Positions 1 to 9,660 of a stretch of 64,000 bases of DNA are shown piece by piece. The notes under the pieces are model-generated. The model made no database searches. It was not told the origin of the DNA and worked only from the letters and a program-made list of their open reading frames with translations. Location of the stretch: NCBI GenBank assembly GCA_934045905.1, contig OW203773.1, positions 18,339,246-18,403,245 on the forward strand, given 5' to 3'. Made by a program: the position numbers and the translations under genes. Position 1 is the first letter of the stretch; every line of letters starts with the position of its first letter. Source of the stretch: Leuctra nigra (taxonomy: Eukaryota; Arthropoda; Insecta; Plecoptera; Leuctridae).

Positions 1-526
1 ACGTGGTGAAAATTTCGGGTCAATCGACCGAGCCGTTTAGGCTGTGGCGGAGACCGCGGAATTTATTGGAAGATGAATCATCATCATCATTATTATTATC
101 TGAAAGCCGTACAATTTCACGGTTTTCACGGCCCTCTAGCTCGCAAAGGGCGTAACCTAATGTTCCCAAATTTGGTATATGTTGTATAGCTCGAAATTAA
201 GATATTTCACAACAATGTGAGATTTTCCAATTTTGAGATCCAGTAGGCCGAAAATGCCACTTTGATGCTTATAGTAAAAGTGGGTTGCTCCAGCCTTTTT
301 ATATGAGAGTGTGCGCGCCGTACGACTTGGCTGGCGTGGAGCGACCGCTCCACTAGATTAATATTAAGTAGGTTTTCTACAGCAACTCAAGGCCGTTTCC
401 CACATCCCAGATTCCACCTATTCTACCTATTCTACGGTAATGCTTCGAACATTCTATTTTACATCGTCTTCTGGCATTAAAAGTGACAGCTTCAACCAAC
501 TTTTAGCCATGATTTTAACTCAGTAT
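1..526. other. Unassigned non-coding stretch
   Basis: I see no convincing coding frame or RNA gene here. There is a short ATC repeat near 78-100 and otherwise ordinary mixed sequence. It precedes a minus-strand open frame and is probably transposon-derived or intergenic. Confidence 0.4.
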
Positions 527-862
527 TTAAACAGTAATTGTTGAAGTGAAATGTTCTTGTAGTACGAGCTGAAGGGTCTCACAGATATTTTTATCACCAG
601 ATGTGGCCTTCCTTTTTGCTTTCTTTTTTTCCGAAAATTTGTTATTCATAATGTATTCATTGTAGGAGGATATGCATCCTTTTAATATTGTCACGTGATC
701 ATCTGGGCGATCACAAGGCTTATGTGCTTTGCATCCATGTGAGGTGGGAAAACAAGCAGTCATTTCTACCATTTCTTTCAGACGCGTTTGTTGGCATCTA
801 GAAATCGGACGTATTTCAAAATATCTCCTACTGTTTGCATATTTTCTTGATACTTTCATCAA
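527..862 (-). CDS. Hypothetical 111-residue protein next to a palindrome array
   Basis: This minus-strand frame starts with two methionines and is rich in Cys, His and Lys. A Cys/His-rich middle (CFPTSHGCKAHKPC) could bind metal, and a lysine-rich stretch (KKKAKRKATSGDK) follows. I do not recognise the family. It begins about 100 bp beyond an array of GAACG...CGTTC-like palindromes when read on the minus strand. A second minus-strand frame at 36,284-36,382 has the same position relative to the same kind of array, so both may be transposon proteins. A ~33-bp piece of it (around 676-708) recurs nearly exactly at 1,231. It could equally be a chance frame in repeat DNA. Confidence 0.3.
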   Translation of the reverse strand: MMKVSRKYANSRRYFEIRPISRCQQTRLKEMVEMTACFPTSHGCKAHKPCDRPDDHVTILKGCISSYNEYIMNNKFSEKKKAKRKATSGDKNICETLQLVLQEHFTSTITV

Positions 863-959
863 TTTGGTGTTTCCTGTAAAGTTTTAAGAAGGTTTTAGTC
901 CTTTTACAGTTGGTGGTCAGTACTTTTCAATAGTATTTGTACATTTGGTTGATATTTTC

Positions 960-1170
960 TTTTCATTGACATTGTGGGAACGTTGGATTCATTCCGTTTT
1001 ACACAAACCTACCCTTCAACTTGGCAATATCCTAGAGGTTGCTACTTGATTTGATAACGTGATTTATTTCGTTATATTGCGTGAATGTATTACTAGAGCG
1101 TGATTCACTCCGTTTAATTAATAGAAGCTTGATTTTATTTGTTGACACGTGATTCACTCCGTTCTGATCC
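960..1170. repeat. Spaced palindromic motif array, R2-type
   Basis: Four spaced copies of a motif of the form (G)AACGT-GATTCATTC-CGTT lie here, roughly 40-80 bp apart. The arms are short and complementary around an AT-rich middle that reads GATTCATTC, GATTTATTT or GATTCACTC. The same motif type recurs at 3,900-4,130, at 28,180-28,400 and its duplicate, and on the minus strand at 36,470-37,093. This is a diverged member of that repeat family. The function is unknown. Confidence 0.55.
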
Positions 1171-1674
1171 TCCAAGCTCATTCATTTTCTTTCACTTTAT
1201 GAAGCTCTATCCAGGCTGCATCCTTTTAACATTGTCACGTGATCATCTGGGCGTGACTTGAGTCGAATCATAGCCGAATGAATGAAAGTACAGGGATCCA
1301 TGTTGGATCAGAAAGCCCAGGCTCTTGAGTTGAGGCATCTTGGGCAGAGGTTTGAGCTGGTTTGTTGACGCGGCAAGTTGATTTAACCCGTAAAGCGTAT
1401 GGTGACGTCACACGCCCAACTTGCTCCATTGTGGAACGCACTCCCAAGCTTCAAGGACATTCGATACGTCCCTTTCTTCGTATCTTCGTATTCTTCTGGT
1501 TTCTATTTATATACCATTTCAGTATTACAATTTTGTACATTACTTTTATTTTATTTCTTATAGACCAGCTTTGTGCGATTTATTTACAGTTACTCCCTTG
1601 TTATTCTCTTTTCCTGCACTGAGAGAAATCGAACGCCGAACAGTTTGTCAAATGATAATTTTGCTGCTACACAT

Positions 1675-2105
1675 AAACGTTTTCTGGGTCCACGTCGTTG
1701 GCACACACACCTTCGATTTTACAATTGTTTTTAATTGCAATCGTTTGTGCTACGATTGTGCCGGATTGTGCCGTCAATTAAATCGTTTGTGCCGCCTTGA
1801 CGCCTTCTTAACCCCCGTTTCTAGGGGTTGGTTAGTGGGTGTGCCAACGACATGTTATCACACCCTCTTTCAAAATGTGCAATTTTTATTTTTGCTATTG
1901 AAAGTTCTTCGTTTGTGCTGGATTGTGCCGTATTTTTTTTCGTTTGTGCTGCCACCCTTCACCCCCAAATAATTGATACAAGGGGGTGGACCAGCACACC
2001 GACTTTCAAAATTTGCAATTTTTATTTTTGCAATCGAAATATCTTCGTATGTGCTGGATTGTGCCGTATTTTTTTTTTCACCCCTCCACTAATGACCAGC
2101 TAGCC
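1675..2105. repeat. TTTGTGC/ATTGTGCC motif cluster with two tandem ~138-bp units
   Basis: The short motif CGTTTGTGC, and its variant GGATTGTGCCG, occurs many times. Two similar units starting CTTTCAAAAT (about 1,865 and 2,004) each hold a T-rich stretch, the motif pair and a C-rich run. The same TTTGTGC motif forms the core of the inverted-repeat element at 11,701-13,342. Frames that cross it are low-complexity and I do not call them genes. Confidence 0.5.
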
Positions 2106-2334
2106 CCCAGCCATTAAGAAATATGTTGTGTTTTTCCACTCAAAATGAGAGCCAGGGGTCAATAATGTGCACACTTTTAGAATGATACGATTTTGATATT
2201 TTTGACACCATATAATGGATTTAAATTTACAAATTGATGTGAATCAGTTTTTGATTCCTGAATTTCGGCAAATATTTGTCATGGTAAAATACAGTCGTTA
2301 AAATATAATATTACAATTTATTGAAGAGTGTTGC

Positions 2335-2401
2335 GGGATATTCGAGGTATTGCGCGTAACGGTGCTCGCTTATCAACGCGGTACACAGAGCGTTTTCCTA
2401 G
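2335..2401 (+). repeat. 3'-terminal fragment of repeat family R1
   Basis: The last ~65 bp of R1 is present: TTCGAGGTATTGCGCG, then CAACGCGGTACACAGAGCGTT, ending CTAG followed by T. Full copies lie at 4,493-5,416 and 29,474-30,296. Nothing of the R1 head is attached. Confidence 0.6.
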
Positions 2402-3899
2402 TTTAATCTGTTGACAATGTCGCGGTCCCTTCATCTTCTGTAGAGGCTTCTTCACGACTCCCTATTATGACTCCTATCGTATTTGTTGGGGCCCTTCAGT
2501 AAGCATTAAGTACTCTTTGGAGCCCTTCAGGCAAAAGGTTTTCACATTCCTGGTTTACTCCCTTGTCGTTCAGAAGGAGTGCTTGAAAAGTGTACTCGGG
2601 TCCCAACACGCTGAGCACGGTGGCTCGGTGTCACCGATCATCTTCGTAACGACAAATGAGAACACACCCTGTTTGGAACAAGATATTGGCAATAATTTCA
2701 AATTCTTTGCCAACTAATTTTCATCCAGACTAAAATGCATGTGGGAAGTAAATACAGGCTTGGATTTGGATATTTTGACTGAAAGAACCGACCTCAACCC
2801 TCGTCGTACTTAACGACTTTTTCTCCTGTGTTACAAGCAATTTATACGAAATTTGATGTTTTCATGTTTTGCAAATAAATAAATTTGTTTGACCCAAGGT
2901 TTGTAGATGATACATGAATGGACGAATGGAACGGATCATACTTGATTGCTGAAGCGAAGTATGAATATGGAATATCATCAGCCAATATGAATCATCATAT
3001 ATACTACATTTTCAACACAATCGGTCTTGTTTGTATACTTATTGAAAATTTTAAGGTTTTGAATGGTTGTCAAAAGAGAGTTTTTAAAAAGTATGGAAAT
3101 CACGAGAGTTTGTAGAGTTCGTACATAGCCGGAGTATGTATACATGTGGATTGGAATGTTGCAAAGTGCTCATAATTTTAATATATTTCAACCAAATCTT
3201 GCTCTAATGGGCTTCCACGCTGCCATTTGCTCTCACTAGGAGCTCTAGGGAGAATTGTTATTTTTTCCTTCCACGCAGGAGTCTGTATATAATGCCAGAT
3301 AGATGACGGCTCAATTTAAACTTCTTGTATTTGAAATATAATGCCAAACTGTTGTGTTCGGAGTGAAGGTAATTGATTTAAAATGTAATATATAGCCTAC
3401 TACTTAAATGTAGATTCAATTACTTACTTTTTATACTGGAAGATCACTTTATGTTAAACAACTTATTTTGTTTTCAAATCAGACAAAGAAGCAACCTGTC
3501 AACAATCATTTGACTGTTGCCAGCAACCAGGTATTATCGCCCGTGGCGCGCTCTATTCTAGCTTTGAGTTTGGAAGCCCATTGTTCGGACTTAATTTTGA
3601 GCTGTGTGCTTAATCCTCTCTAAGGACCGTGATTGACTTTCCGTCAATTTGTAGTTCAGATGGCCGTGCTTCCCGTGTTTCTACTTGGCTGAGTTTGCAT
3701 CCATTGAGTGGCGTTTGTTCTCTTCTTCTGATCACACGTCATTCCAAATCTCTCCTGCATTTTGCTTATTTTCATTGAAATTTTGGCAATTTGGTGTACT
3801 CTGAGAGGGTATAAGTATAATTTAATTGTTTTTAAAGCACATGGATATTAGTTATCTACAGTTTTTGTCCAGGGAATGCTATTAAAGTGTATTTTCTTC

Positions 3900-4130
3900 T
3901 TGGAAACGTGGGATTCATTCCGTTTCTGAACTTCTGTCTAGCCTGACATTTCCTTGATCAATGTAAATGTTTTGGAACGTTGATTTATTCCGTTCTAAAT
4001 CTTTATTATTGCTATAATAAATTATGTAAACGTTAGATTAATTTCGTTCGAAACAACTTTCAACCTTACAATTAGGTAGATGATGGTTGCTAAATTTTTC
4101 GAACGCTGTTTTTTTTCGTTCAACATTGAA
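3900..4130 (+). repeat. Spaced GAACG...CGTTC palindrome array within R2
   Basis: Four motif copies at about 3,903, 3,973, 4,028 and 4,099 are spaced 55-70 bp apart. The pattern is GGAACGTTGATTTATTCCGTTC or close variants. Short complementary ends flank an AT-rich loop, so each could form a small stem-loop. Confidence 0.6.
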
Positions 4131-4208
4131 AATTGTTGATTATTTCATGAAGATTTGTTCATGCTTATTGAACAAGCTCTTATATTTGGGAATTGTAAAC
4201 TTCCTTCT

Positions 4209-4369
4209 GGAGCCTAAGTCTTGAAAAAAGCGTTTTGAAACCGTCGGGCGTTTTCATTGATCAAAACGTAAAAAAGTTGAAGGCTAAGGTATAGTCGTCA
4301 ACTTTTTTACGTTTTGATCAATGAAAACGCCAGACGGTTTCAAAACGCTTTTTTCAAGACTTGGCCTCC
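4209..4369. mobile_element. Near-perfect foldback (hairpin) insertion, ~72-bp arms
   Basis: The left arm (4,209-4,280) and right arm (4,298-4,369) are reverse complements with only a few mismatches, and the loop is 17 bp. Ends read GGAGCC and GGCCTCC. Comparison with R2 at 28,478-28,503, where CATTCTTTATGAGC runs uninterrupted, shows this hairpin as an insertion. Its size suits a miniature foldback element. If transcribed, it would make a long double-stranded RNA. Confidence 0.7.
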
Positions 4370-4492
4370 TGTATGAGCACACATTTCGTGTCAGACATAA
4401 CTTCATAACTTCTAACTCCATTGCTCTCTCAGGTAGATAATGTGAAATAAATAATCAAATACTCCGTGTGTTTTCTTAAACCTAACCACTAA

Positions 4493-5416
4493 TTGAGCGA
4501 GCGAAGCGATTGTCTCCTTTTGGCTCTTTTGGCACGGACCTCTGTTTTTTTTTAATTTTTAATTTTTTTTTGTTTGTCTGTCGTGTTTGTTTGTGTGCTC
4601 GTATATAGGTCGCACCGTTTATTCGATTGAGCTAAAATTTTGCACACATGTCCAGACCAAATATGAGATTTGCTGACCCAAATTTTTTTGAAATTCCCTG
4701 ATTGGTTCAAATTTAAAAAAAATTATCTTTCGATTGGTTGGTCCGATCAATTTGAAATTTAGCATAGTCATTTCAACTAACATTTTACCCAATCATAAAA
4801 AGTTTCAGCCAAATCCTCACATTGGTTAAAATTTAAAACCATCTTTCCTGTGTTTTTTGAAATTTAAACTAGAACCGATTGAACGATCAACTTATAACTT
4901 CGTATGATGGTTAGGACCAACATTATCTGCATTATTGACAATTTTCATACTAATCTGTGTTTAAATCCAAAAGTTATTGACATTTTACGGACATTTTGCG
5001 TGTTGGCTGTCAAATTCACGGCGACTTCGAATCTTCAGTTCAAGGCAAGGTAGTTAGAGCAGAAACTTTCAAACGCATATGAAACTGATAATGACCGTTC
5101 AACAGTCGATCTGATATTGTGTAGACACACTTATATCATATGAGTGGCCCCAGGTATATTTTTTGAAGAAGATCCTGGGATTTTTGAAACTTCACACGGA
5201 ACCGTTCAATCATAAAGGTTTAATCTATCAACTTAAAACTTTGCATGGTTATTTGGACCAATATTTTAGGAATTTTTTGAGATTTTTATACAAGTCTGTG
5301 ACGAAATTCTAGAACGATTGGCTTTTAATGACATTTTCGATCGACAGAATTTCGGTTCGAGGTGTTACGCGTTTCCGTGCTTGCTCATCAACGCGTTACC
5401 CAGAGCGTTTGCCTAG
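4493..5416 (+). repeat. Repeat family R1, full-length copy
   Basis: The copy starts TTGAGCGAGCGAAGCGA, a direct repeat of GAGCGAGCG, followed by GGCACGGACCTCTG and a T-run. It ends with a small stem-loop (AACGC, 10-base loop, GCGTT) and then CTAG before a T. The body has recurring lines such as GAAATTTTGCACACATGT and AACTTAAAACTTTGCATGG. No coding frame is visible. The stem-loop plus CTAG|T end resembles a Helitron 3' end, but the other end lacks the expected TC start, so the class is open. Confidence 0.7.
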
Positions 5417-5429
5417 TAAATACATAAAT

Positions 5430-5880
5430 ACAAATTTAAATATTCCATTGAGCCTACGGAAATGTCAAAGCATTTTTCAGAGAGTTGATGATCAAAAACC
5501 ACGTCGGTGTCATTAATTGATTAATAATCTATTTAGATCTTCTCATCAATCTCTCCCATCTATTTATTATCTGCACTCTGAAGACGGCATAGCTTTCCAC
5601 TTGCGGCTCGAGCGACCTCCTTGCGTAGAGGTGTCTAACCATCAGGTAGAGAGCTGTTTAGAACATAAGTTCAGTAGTTATCGACCAATGATTTGATATT
5701 GTTTTAAGAAGCATTTCCTCCGACTAAAGCGCATGCGTGACATGAATACGTGTAAATGTGAGGTCTCGACTGGAAGACTCCACCAACGACCTCGTTCACA
5801 CGTAACGAGTGTTTCCCCGTTGTTATTGGCAATTTAAATACGAGAATTGCAATCAATTTAGATCTCTGTTAAATAAACGA
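5430..5880 (+). repeat. R2-associated fragment matching 21,840-22,170
   Basis: TGTCATTAATTGATTAATAA, CTGCACTCTGAAGACGGCAT and GACATGAATACGTGTAAATG occur here and in both duplicated segments in the same order. It lies directly behind an R1 end. No gene is seen. Confidence 0.5.
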
Positions 5881-6337
5881 CTTTGTCTGAACTAAGTTCG
5901 GAAGATGGATTGGAACGAGCTGGAGGTCTATTCTAGAACGTTTTCCCAAATCCTTTCAGATGGAATCCGGTCACGGCCATAAGGATTAACAATGCACGGA
6001 ATTGAATTCTGGTGGAATTGGGAATTTAAAAGTTATAGAATAGGGCCACTGTTCTCATGAGTGCACGGAGCATGAATTGCAGCATGAACGAACTAATGCA
6101 ATTGGAATTAGCGAATGTAATTTGCAAACCACGTCGAAGGTAAAACATGCAAGGGAACAAATAGTCGACGATCTTCAAGGTCACATCCTCGGGGGGGGGC
6201 ATCCAAGGTCACATGAAACAGAGTCGGAAACACCTGAACAGATGACGATCATTGGAAAATTATTTCGTGACTTGAAAATATTGAGTGTTGAGTGCTTTTG
6301 AAAGTCATGTCTTAGTATTGAATTTGTTCTACGCTAT
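5881..6337. other. Unassigned non-coding stretch
   Basis: I see no feature beyond a 10-base G run at about 6,190. The small frame at 6,077-6,301 has no recognisable features and crosses the G run, so I do not call it. Confidence 0.35.
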
Positions 6338-6540
6338 GTACTCTCGACACTGAAATTGGCCCGCGGTCAATGTTCAAGTGGCACTGCGGCTAGTATTTAT
6401 TGAAGTAATTTTTCGGCCCTAAACTCCCACTAGCCATCCGGTCTTTGTGCCAAATAATTACATTAAAATAAATGTTAAATACTAGCCGTAGTGCCACTTC
6501 AACATTGACCGCGGGCCAATTTCAGTGTCCAGGAGTGTAC
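6338..6540. mobile_element. MITE-like element with ~62-bp inverted ends
   Basis: The left arm 6,338-6,399 and right arm 6,476-6,540 are inverted copies with a few differences. Each contains GACACTGAAATTGGCC and GCGGTCAATGTT. The ~75-bp centre has no coding capacity. The target duplication is unclear (TA, or ATGTA-like, on either side). Size and structure fit a miniature inverted-repeat transposable element. Confidence 0.65.
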
Positions 6541-6825
6541 ATGTAAATGGAGGGTAATTATTTTAAACGTCATCACCTTGGCAGACAATAAACTAACAAT
6601 ACGCTATTCTGTGACTCGTGCTAATCGTCATTCCATCGCAATCTAGATGAAACTACGAGTATTCAGGTCAAATATTGCATAATTGAAATGTTAATTTTCA
6701 CATCTTTTGAATGGTATTATTTTCATATTGTATTGTCCAATAAGGAAATTATTCTATAAAAGTCCTCCTGCAACAAATATGTTTCACGTCATTGACATCG
6801 GTCTACACTCTTGAAGAAGTGACCA

Positions 6826-6943
6826 GGGATGGGATTACATAAAATGACAACTTACTTGTCACAGCGACAATTTTCTCATTTAAATGTTATTCACGGCCTT
6901 CTCGCTGCGACAAGTAAGTTATCATTTTATGTGATCGCATCCC
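6826..6943. repeat. Small hairpin element, 42-bp arms
   Basis: GGGATGGGATTACATAAAAT at 6,826 is the inverse of the sequence ending at 6,943, and the arms run to 6,867 and from 6,902. Only a few mismatches interrupt the stem, and the loop is ~34 bp. It is either a very short MITE or the paired ends of one. Confidence 0.6.
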
Positions 6944-7234
6944 AGAATGCATCTCGGTTGTTTTAAGTGAAGGAATGTTTAAATTAAAGGACATCTTTGT
7001 GTTTTTAATAACATCATCATATTAAAGGAGCATCTTCTTTTTACGTTAAGGAGAAGAGCAGTTGTATAATAGCTTGACTTTATTTTACTATTTGCATTAA
7101 GAGGTGAATTTATTTAGGTACCTTTAAATTTTCTTTATAAATCATTTAAATTCACGACTCATTATTCATTATTATTTGTTACTGCTTTTTTAGCGACAGT
7201 CCACTCGCCGGTATCATTTCTTCGCTGTCGCTTG

Positions 7235-8034
7235 TTGAGCGAGCGAAGCGAGCGTCTCCTTTTGGCTTTTTTGGCACGGACCTCTGTTTTTTTTTGTTTA
7301 TTTATTTTTTTTCTGTGCCTGACGATATACAGGTCAGAGTTTTTCTTCGATCGAGCTGAAATTTTGCACACATGTACGTAACATTTCCGATTGTTGCAGA
7401 CCCTAATTTTTTTGAAATCCATTGATTGGTTCAAATTTAAAAAAAATTATCTTTTGATTGGCTGGTTTAATCAATTTGAAATTTTGAAAAGTTCTTACCA
7501 CTAACATTTTACCCAATCATACAAAGTTTCAGCCAAATCCTCTGATTGGTTAAAATTTCAAACCATCTTTACTCTTATTTTTTAAATTTAAACTAGAACC
7601 GTTTTACCGATCAACTTAAAACTTTGCATGGTAATTTGGACCAACATTATCTGTGTTTTTGACAATTTACAGACAAATCTGTGTTTAAATCCAAAAGTTA
7701 TTGACATTTTACGGACATTTTGCTTGTTGCTATGGATCACGGCGACTTTGACGCCTCAGTTCCAATGTTCCAAGGTAGTTAGGACAGAAACTTTCAAACG
7801 CATGACACTAATAATCAACAGATCGATCTGATATTGTGTAAACACACTTATATCATATGAGTGGTCCCAGGTATATATTTTGAAGGAGATCTGTGATTTT
7901 TGAAAATTAACACGGAACCGTTCAATCAGGTTCAATCGATCAGCTTAAAACTTTACATGGTTATTTTGGAATTTTTGAAGATTTTCATACAAGTCAGTGA
8001 CGAAACTCAAGAATTATTTGCTTTGCTTTTAAGG
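7235..8034 (+). repeat. Repeat family R1, 3'-truncated copy
   Basis: The head TTGAGCGAGCGAAGCGAGCG and the T-run are intact and the body follows the 4,493 copy. It stops after GTGACGAAACTCAAGAATTA and lacks the last ~80 bp with the CTAG end. A minus-strand lysine-rich frame across the head comes from the T-run and is not a gene. Confidence 0.65.
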
Positions 8035-8330
8035 TAGCACAACTGATATCTCATATCTTCCAAATATGCCTATTTTTGGCAAAGGTATCAATAATCACTA
8101 TTTACACGATACTGTGAAATATGAACAACTTCTCGTGTCTAGATTCTGAGATATTGTAGTTATAAATTCCTATTTTTAACATGTAGTCTTATGGGGGTCA
8201 TTAAAATCATGACGATTTTCATGCTATTTTTGAGTTTTTAATTTTACTGAGGTTCAACGTTTTTTCAAAAACTGATTTCTAGATAGATAGTTGGACATTC
8301 TATTAGGAAAAAAATTGAAAACAATACCAA
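8035..8330. other. Unassigned sequence flanking the Gypsy insertion
   Basis: AT-rich non-coding DNA. It ends with ACCAA, the target-site copy of the Gypsy element; the second copy follows at 16,221-16,225. Confidence 0.5.
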
Positions 8331-8522
8331 TGTTTTAGATGTTAGGTTGGTAGTACCCAACCTGATGATTGACTAGAATAGGTTGGTACACTGGCTTTGG
8401 TTGGACGTGGAAGTCAGTACTGTCATGATTGCTGCTGAGTGAGCTTGTACATTTCATCTTGGGAATAAAGAACTACTTTGTTAATTAATGGGTCTTTATT
8501 AATTAAGAACCCCGCCAAAACA
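8331..8522 (+). repeat. 5' LTR of the Gypsy element
   Basis: 192 bp, starting TGTTTTAGATG and ending CCGCCAAAACA. It contains AATAAA at about 8,464. An internal GGTTGG...CCAACC pair can form a hairpin. It matches the 3' LTR at all but one position. Confidence 0.95.
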
Positions 8523-8540
8523 TGGTGACAGAAGTGGTAG
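8523..8540 (+). promoter_or_regulatory. Primer-binding site of the Gypsy element
   Basis: TGGTGACAGAAGTGG directly follows the 5' LTR. The leading TGG pairs with the universal tRNA 3' CCA. I do not assign the tRNA. Confidence 0.7.
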
Positions 8541-8648
8541 TGATCTACAAGTAATTAATTTGCTCTGAAGATCATATTTATTAGAAGTATTTGCTGAAAT
8601 TCCTCAACTCGTGGTGACGTCATTGGAAGCTTCTAGAACAAAGAAGAG

Positions 8649-8697
8649 ATGGGCGGATCTGACGCAGAAACCAGCAAGCAATCCAAGCAACCTATAC
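8649..8697 (+). pseudogene. Detached 5' end of Gypsy gag
   Basis: An ATG at 8,649 opens a frame that stays open to the insertion point. The frame that resumes at 9,668 is in register with it once the inserted element and one copy of the 7-bp CCTATAC duplication are discounted. This is therefore the likely gag start, cut after about 16 codons. Confidence 0.65.
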
Positions 8698-9660
8698 CTA
8701 GGATTATAACTCCACTGTCGTGGGGATAGGCGACATGGTGACGTCACCCACGTTATTCAAATGGCAAGCTTTATTTTTATCTTGGCGCCCGTTGGTAGCA
8801 GAGCGCCTAGCGTAATTTCTCCGAACTACCTGAGATCAACATGGCGCCCTTTTTCTTTGCGTGAGGCTCGATAATAAGCTTATTCTTTATTGCATATTTT
8901 CTTCATCGGCTGGCGTTGAAAAGTAATGTGTGCTATCGTAATATCTTCATGAAAGATCAAAGCAGAAACTTACGTAATTTCATTTGAGTGTATTTGTTTC
9001 GTTAGTTTTGTGCGAGAGTGTACAGTGTCGGCGTAGCCAGTGCGTAGTTACAAGAAAAATGCGAAGTGGCAAAATGTCAGTTAGTTTCTTTTACATTTGC
9101 GTCGATTCGAGACATTAGACAGTTTTCCAACATGTTCTATCGTCTTCCTGACAGTTCAACGAAAAAATTGATGTTTTTATGTTGTATCTTTTTAAACAAT
9201 AAGAGCTGTTATGAGCTGTAAAAAAGATGGTAAATCACGGCTGAAATCAGGCGAACGCCCACATGTTGCACCAAACAGACCAAAAGTAGCTAGGTCGTGA
9301 CGGGTTTTTTCTTTGGATTTTTCGCCTTTTTGACGCGAGTAGACTTGGGTGTCGATGTTATAAGATGGGGTGTGTGAACAAATGATGGGTTATTTAAATC
9401 TTCTTCTTTACTTTGGCCAGAAATGTTAAAAAATATACTGTTATCATCGGAAACATTCAAGAGTTGAGCCCACGAATCTTCCATCTTGAATTATACTGAA
9501 GACCTCTCAAGGCCAACAGCTGACACAGCGTAACGCTGATTGGTCGAAATATCTCGTTCGTGATTGGTCAGCGCTTTGTCGGCAATTCTTTTGAGACAGA
9601 ACTTGCGAATACTAAACTGGGAAGACGCCTATCCCCACGACAGTGGAGTTATAATCCTAG
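8698..9660. mobile_element. 963-bp DNA transposon, 35-bp perfect TIRs, 7-bp target duplication
   Basis: Both ends carry a perfect 35-bp inverted repeat beginning CTAGGATTATAACTCC. The direct repeat CCTATAC flanks it at 8,691-8,697 and 9,661-9,667. It interrupts the gag frame of the Gypsy element. Only a short minus-strand frame lies inside, so it is non-autonomous. A 7-bp duplication is unusual; P-like and Dada-like elements make duplications near this length, but no diagnostic domain is visible. The element at 37,315-37,939 has the same 35-bp/7-bp layout with a different sequence. Confidence 0.85.
9290..9484 (-). CDS. Short frame in the 963-bp transposon, possible transposase N-terminus remnant
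   Basis: A 64-residue frame that begins MEDSWAQLLNVSDD and ends in a basic tail (KKAKNPKKKP). It starts ~175 bp from the right TIR, where a transposase would start. I recognise no domain. The composition, acidic front and nuclear-signal-like end, fits the front of a transposase in a deletion derivative, but a chance frame is possible. Confidence 0.35.
   Translation of the reverse strand: MEDSWAQLLNVSDDNSIFFNISGQSKEEDLNNPSFVHTPHLITSTPKSTRVKKAKNPKKKPVTT

Larger units (their letters stand above)
2500..4450 (+). repeat. Repeat family R2, long copy without the CR1 insertion
   Basis: Pieces of this stretch match 22,320-23,200 and 28,108-28,560 and, inverted, about 36,998-38,160. Shared landmarks are GGTCCCAACACGCTGAGC at ~2,600, the block around AAGGACCGTGATTGAC at ~3,620, and GAGCACACATTTCGTGTC at ~4,375. 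In the duplicated segments a CR1-like LINE sits between GGTTTTA and AGCACATGG; here those flanks are joined (about 3,825-3,845), so this copy is an empty site. No protein-coding capacity is evident. Local open frames are short and not conserved between copies. Confidence 0.6.

Noticed and set aside
1362..2103. Plus-strand frames of 86, 183 and 91 residues rich in Phe, Leu and Cys
   Set aside because: They lie in T-rich repeat DNA with TTTGTGC motifs. No domain, and composition follows the base bias.
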